Part shown: positions 7,671 to 9,606 of the stretch, in pieces | Layout of the letters: each line of letters starts with the position of its first letter | How positions within the stretch are numbered: position 1 is the first letter of the stretch | DNA from: Bacillota bacterium | Lineage (GTDB): Bacteria; Bacillota_E; Sulfobacillia; Sulfobacillales; Sulfobacillaceae | Length of the DNA: 9,606 nucleotides | Direction: 5' to 3' | NCBI GenBank assembly: GCA_021820645.1 | Contig: JAKADJ010000068.1 | Location: forward strand, 1 to 9,606 | Translations under genes and position numbers: made by a program | The notes under the pieces: generated by a model | Seen by the model: only the letters and a program-made list of their open reading frames with translations | What the model was told of the DNA's origin: nothing | The model's database searches: none

Positions 7671-7704
7671 AGGAGTGAGTTGTAAGGCTCGCTCCTTTCC
7701 TTTA
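7671..7704 (+). terminator. Rho-independent terminator after the acetyltransferase gene
   Basis: AGGAGTGAG (7671-7679) pairs with CTCGCTCCT (7688-7696), a 9-bp stem with one G-U pair and an 8-nt loop. It is followed by a pyrimidine-rich tail, TTCCTTT. It lies 9 bp after the GNAT stop codon. The tail is interrupted by CC, so strength may be moderate. Confidence 0.7.
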
Positions 7705-7967
7705 CGTGGAACGAACATACATCATACTTTGGGATTCGCTCTGTATATACATGCAATGGGGCGCTGAGCAATTTGCTGTCCTTATGGGCTAGTACAATAA
7801 GGCTCCTCTCGGAAGTGTCTTGTGTGAGACAGGGGCTTCACACGCGAGGCGGAGTTTCAAGGGCCAACGCTGTTACGATCGTAATCCATCAAAGCACGAG
7901 GTGAATGGACGAACGTTTACACATCGTAATATACAAGGACTCGACCCGGACGTTACGGTCATCGTAA
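7705..7967. other. Tract without assignable gene; one 67-codon open frame
   Basis: The only notable open stretch runs in frame 2 from 7793 to a TGA at 7991-7993 (67 codons, possible TTG start at 7820, no ribosome site). It includes CYDRNPSKHEVNGRTFTHRN and QGLDPDVTVIV. I recognise no family. It may be the decayed middle part of the thioester-hydrolase pseudogene that follows. The stretch 7705-7790 shows nothing. Confidence 0.3.
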
Positions 7968-8295
7968 GAGCTAATCCCCTATCTGAGGTCTGAGATTTCA
8001 TCGGAGGACGCTGCAACATTCCTGTCGAGCGCATTCTAGGGCCGGTGCTCATGATATCTGGTGAAGACGATGAAGTTTGGCCATCATCGCGACTGAGTCA
8101 AATCGCTGATGAACGCCTAAAAAAACATAATCCCCCGTTTAATATGCTCATCTGAGATATCCTGGTGCTGGTCATACGATTATCCCGCCTTACTACTACC
8201 CAACAAACTCTAGACGCGACGTAAACCCGAGGGTTGGAGGAAATCCCGTGGATGATGCACTTGCCCAAAGCGACTCTTGACCAAGAGTGCTTGGC
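7968..8295 (+). pseudogene. Remnant of BAAT-type acyl-CoA thioester hydrolase, C-terminal part
   Basis: The remnant matches the C-terminal alpha/beta-hydrolase domain of the BAAT/acyl-CoA thioester hydrolase family. It is split over frames. Frame 3 (7968-8014) reads [17 protein letters not shown]. Frame 2 (8015-8155) reads [20 protein letters not shown] and [19 protein letters not shown], carrying the acid residue of the catalytic triad in the GEDD block. Frame 1 (about 8140-8280) reads [17 protein letters not shown], with the catalytic His in GAGH, then GGNPVDDALAQSDS. A TGA follows at 8278 where the family has Trp, then PRVLG. The nucleophile elbow is not visible, so the N-terminal two thirds are gone or unrecognisable. 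At least two frameshifts and one stop make it non-functional. It is unrelated to nitrate metabolism. Confidence 0.78.
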
Positions 8296-8328
8296 GGGGT
8301 ATCCCCAAGGTCCGGCAACCAAACACAG

Positions 8329-8640
8329 ATGCCGGTCTGGGACGGCAACGGGTTCGTGTTTATCTCGCACAGCGGCGATGTCCATCTCAGGGGATTTCTT
8401 CCGGAGCCTGTTGGCAACGTGCGTACGACGCTACCGGAACAACCCGGTTCTGCAAGCGCTACCTAACCCCGATCGCTTTAAAGGGAAATGCGGGTACTGT
8501 GAATTCGATCGCATCTGTGCTGGCTCTCGCGCGGCCATGCGGTGACAGGCGATTATTTGGAAAGCGATCCGTTTTGCACCCATATACCCGACCCCGGGTT
8601 CCGCCCTGCAGTTCCTGATGGTGCCTGGCGCCACGCGTAG
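8329..8640 (+). pseudogene. Remnant of NirJ/AhbD-like radical SAM-SPASM protein, C-terminal part
   Basis: This is the C-terminal end of a radical SAM protein with a SPASM-type Fe-S domain, close to the heme-modifying NirJ/AhbD group and the related TIGR04053-like family. Three pieces lie in order. Frame 1 (8329 to about 8430) reads PVWDGNGFVFISHSGDVHL then RGFLPEPVGNVRTT. Frame 2 (about 8429-8545) reads YRNNPVLQALPNPDRFKG and KCGYCEFDRICAGSRA, holding the Cys-x2-Cys-x5-Cys motif (codons at 8489, 8498 and 8516). Frame 1 again (8533-8640) reads HAVTGDYLESDPFCTHIPDP, with another Cys, ending at TAG 8638. A short deletion probably removed a few residues after RTT. The radical SAM barrel with its CxxxCxxC motif is absent. 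Relatives often sit in denitrification or heme-related loci, so this may be a lost member of the operon that follows. Confidence 0.75.
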
Positions 8641-8687
8641 TGACCGATCGCGGCGAATGCGCGGCTTATCTATCAGAGGTGGGTTGG

Positions 8688-8703
8688 TGTGACAACCGTC
8701 ACA
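8688..8703 (+). promoter_or_regulatory. Fnr/CRP-family operator, perfect TGTGA-N6-TCACA
   Basis: TGTGACAACCGTCACA is a perfect palindrome with 6-bp arms and fits TGTGA-N6-TCACA exactly, the site used by CRP-type proteins and by Bacillus Fnr for anaerobic activation. Its centre is 8695.5. A class II activator site (centre at -41.5) would place the -10 hexamer at 8725-8730, where GACACT occurs (A2, A4 and T6 match TATAAT). The start of transcription would then be near 8737, about 41 nt before the DUF542 gene. The match to the site is seen directly; which regulator binds it is inference. Confidence 0.7.
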
Positions 8704-8777
8704 GACCCCAGAGCGTAACCCGACGACACTAGGGAGGCGGGATTCGAAAATCTTGGCGGAAAATAGGGGGGAATGTC

Positions 8778-8972
8778 ATGATTCGTTCGACGCACACCTT
8801 AGACAGTGTGATTCGACTGGGACCTGAATACAGTCGACTGCTCAATGATTTTGGATTCGACACCTGCTGTGGTGGCCATCAAACATTGCAGCAGAATGCT
8901 GACGCTCTGGGTATCGACCTGACCCAAGCACTCAGTCAGTTGAATGCGCTTGAATCAAGTCTGGCTAAATAG
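8778..8972 (+). CDS. Stand-alone DUF542 (ScdA/RIC N-terminal domain) protein
   Basis: This 64-residue protein consists only of the DUF542 domain that forms the N-terminus of ScdA/YtfE/RIC di-iron proteins, which repair iron-sulfur centres after nitric oxide or oxidative damage. The hallmark is FGFDTCCGGHQTLQQNADAL (25-44), with the Cys30-Cys31-Gly-Gly motif, followed by helix LGIDLTQALSQLNAL. The C-terminal hemerythrin-like di-iron domain of full-length RIC (about 220 residues) is absent. No hemerythrin residues are found in the following 30 bp, so this is a true short form rather than a frameshift product. AGGGGGG (8765-8771) lies 6 nt before the ATG. It is the first gene after the Fnr/CRP-type operator, and the cupin gene follows 32 bp later. 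Function as a metal-centre or NO-related factor is inferred from the family and neighbours. Confidence 0.9.
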   Translation: MIRSTHTLDSVIRLGPEYSRLLNDFGFDTCCGGHQTLQQNADALGIDLTQALSQLNALESSLAK

Positions 8973-9004
8973 GTAGGTCGGCCATCAAGAGGAGGTAGAA
9001 GGAT

Positions 9005-9328
9005 ATGCTCTTGCATCTGTCGGATTACACCCGGTTTAGGCCGGATCGCCACCACACGGAATTAGTGGCCGACTTTCCGGAAGGGCGTGTCGCTGTCTTT
9101 TCTTTAGAACCTGGGCAACGCGTCGAAGGGCACCAGGCGCCTGCGCGCGTACTATTGTCGGTCATAGAAGGTCAAGGCCAGATCAGCGTTGGCGAAACGG
9201 TATCGATGGCCAAGTTAGGGGACATGGTGCTGGTGGATCCTTTGGTAACTCACGGCATGAAGGCGGACCATGAACGGTTTGTTGTGCTCGCGGTCATTAT
9301 AAGCCTATCCTCGGACGATTCTCGCTAA
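9005..9328 (+). CDS. Small single-domain cupin protein
   Basis: This is a 107-residue protein with one cupin beta-barrel. Motif 1 covers PGQRVEGHQAPARVLLSVIE then GQG (36-58). Motif 2 covers GDMVLVDPLVTHGMKA (72-87). The canonical metal ligands of motif 1 (His-x-His ... Glu) are mostly replaced: His43 is present, the second His is Ala45, and no Glu stands at 49-50. His83 of motif 2 remains. Normal three-His metal binding is therefore unlikely; the protein may be a sensor, a binding protein, or a metal site of unusual type. The start ATG is 8 nt after GAGGAGGT (8989-8996). It lies between the DUF542 gene and an oxidase-like gene, with only 15 bp to the latter, so the three are almost certainly one operon. 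The substrate is unknown. Confidence 0.82.
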   Translation: MLLHLSDYTRFRPDRHHTELVADFPEGRVAVFSLEPGQRVEGHQAPARVLLSVIEGQGQISVGETVSMAKLGDMVLVDPLVTHGMKADHERFVVLAVIISLSSDDSR

Positions 9329-9343
9329 AGAGGGGGCCTATCC

Positions 9344-9606
9344 GTGCAGATGAGTCCTATCGTCCAGTGGTACCTGAAAATGTCCTTGGTGTATTTGTTT
9401 TTGGGGACAACGCTCGGCATGTTGTTCGGATTACACTGGGCCGGCTTCTTCCCGGGGTGGCATATCACGCAGGCATGGGTGTTGGTGCACGTGCATCTGA
9501 CACTCATTGGATTTGTCTCAATGATGATCTTCGGGGTGTCCTACCACACGGTCCCGCGATTTGCTGGACGAGGTGCCCATCCCTATACTTCGCGCGGTGC
9601 GGTGAT
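9344..9606 (+). CDS. Heme-copper oxidase subunit I/NorB-like membrane protein (3' partial)
   Basis: The frame starts at GTG 9344 and runs off the window after 87 codons. AGGGGG (9331-9336) is 7 nt upstream; ATG 9350 is a weaker alternative. Two membrane segments are visible, at about 10-31 and 45-66. The second begins with HVHLTLIGFVSMMIFGVSYH, then TVPRFAGR. This resembles helix 2 of cbb3-type oxidase subunit I and nitric oxide reductase NorB, where a His at the start of that helix (here His49 or His51) binds the low-spin heme and the helix ends in Y-H/Y-x-x-P-R. Whether this is a full-length NO reductase or oxidase, or one of the short one-subunit homologues, cannot be told because the end is missing. 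It follows the cupin by 15 bp in the presumed Fnr-controlled operon, which favours a role with nitric oxide or in microaerobic respiration. Confidence 0.75.
   Translation, partial: MQMSPIVQWYLKMSLVYLFLGTTLGMLFGLHWAGFFPGWHITQAWVLVHVHLTLIGFVSMMIFGVSYHTVPRFAGRGAHPYTSRGAV

Noticed and set aside
8234..8545. 103-codon frame as a genuine gene
   Set aside because: Only its last third has homology (SPASM Cys motif). The first part is out of frame with both the hydrolase and radical SAM remnants.
1..9606. CRISPR array, tRNA or rRNA genes
   Set aside because: No regularly spaced direct repeats, no tRNA-like cloverleaf with T-loop consensus, and no rRNA signature were seen on reading the window.

Overview
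The window looks like a chromosomal segment of a spore-forming, nitrate-respiring Bacillota (Firmicutes). The evidence is strong AAGGAGG-type ribosome binding sites, a Gram-positive-style narGHJI layout, a Spo0E-like sporulation phosphatase, and a TGTGA-N6-TCACA operator of the kind used by Bacillus Fnr/CRP-type regulators. I cannot name the genus; an acidophilic or thermophilic lineage such as Alicyclobacillaceae or Sulfobacillaceae is only a guess. Every recognisable gene is on the plus strand.

Region 1 (1-5877) is a membrane-bound respiratory nitrate reductase operon. It holds narG (5' end outside the window), narH (TTG start overlapping narG), narJ and narI. Directly behind narI, with 25 bp between, is a 59-residue Spo0E-family protein. 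NarG reduces nitrate at Mo-bisMGD, NarH carries the Fe-S relay, NarI takes electrons from quinol through two b hemes, and NarJ matures NarG. The Spo0E-like protein suggests that nitrate respiration is coupled to Spo0A-type phosphorelay signalling.

Region 2 (5878-8640) is a decayed accessory zone. It contains an IS607-family serine-recombinase tnpA broken by frameshifts and stops, a roughly 400-bp tract with no assignable gene, an intact AT-richer GNAT acetyltransferase with its own terminator, and two pseudogene remnants. One remnant is the C-terminal part of a BAAT-type acyl-CoA thioester hydrolase. The other is the C-terminal SPASM part of a NirJ/AhbD-like radical SAM protein.

Region 3 (8641-9606) begins with a perfect Fnr/CRP-type palindrome. 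It is followed by a compact operon: a stand-alone DUF542 (ScdA/RIC N-terminal) protein, a small cupin, and the start of a membrane protein resembling heme-copper oxidase subunit I/NorB. This reads as an anaerobically induced unit for nitrogen oxides or nitrosative stress, which would fit the nar operon upstream. The small cupin lacks most canonical metal ligands. The most interesting points are the nar-linked Spo0E-like gene and the Fnr-box-controlled DUF542-cupin-oxidase operon.
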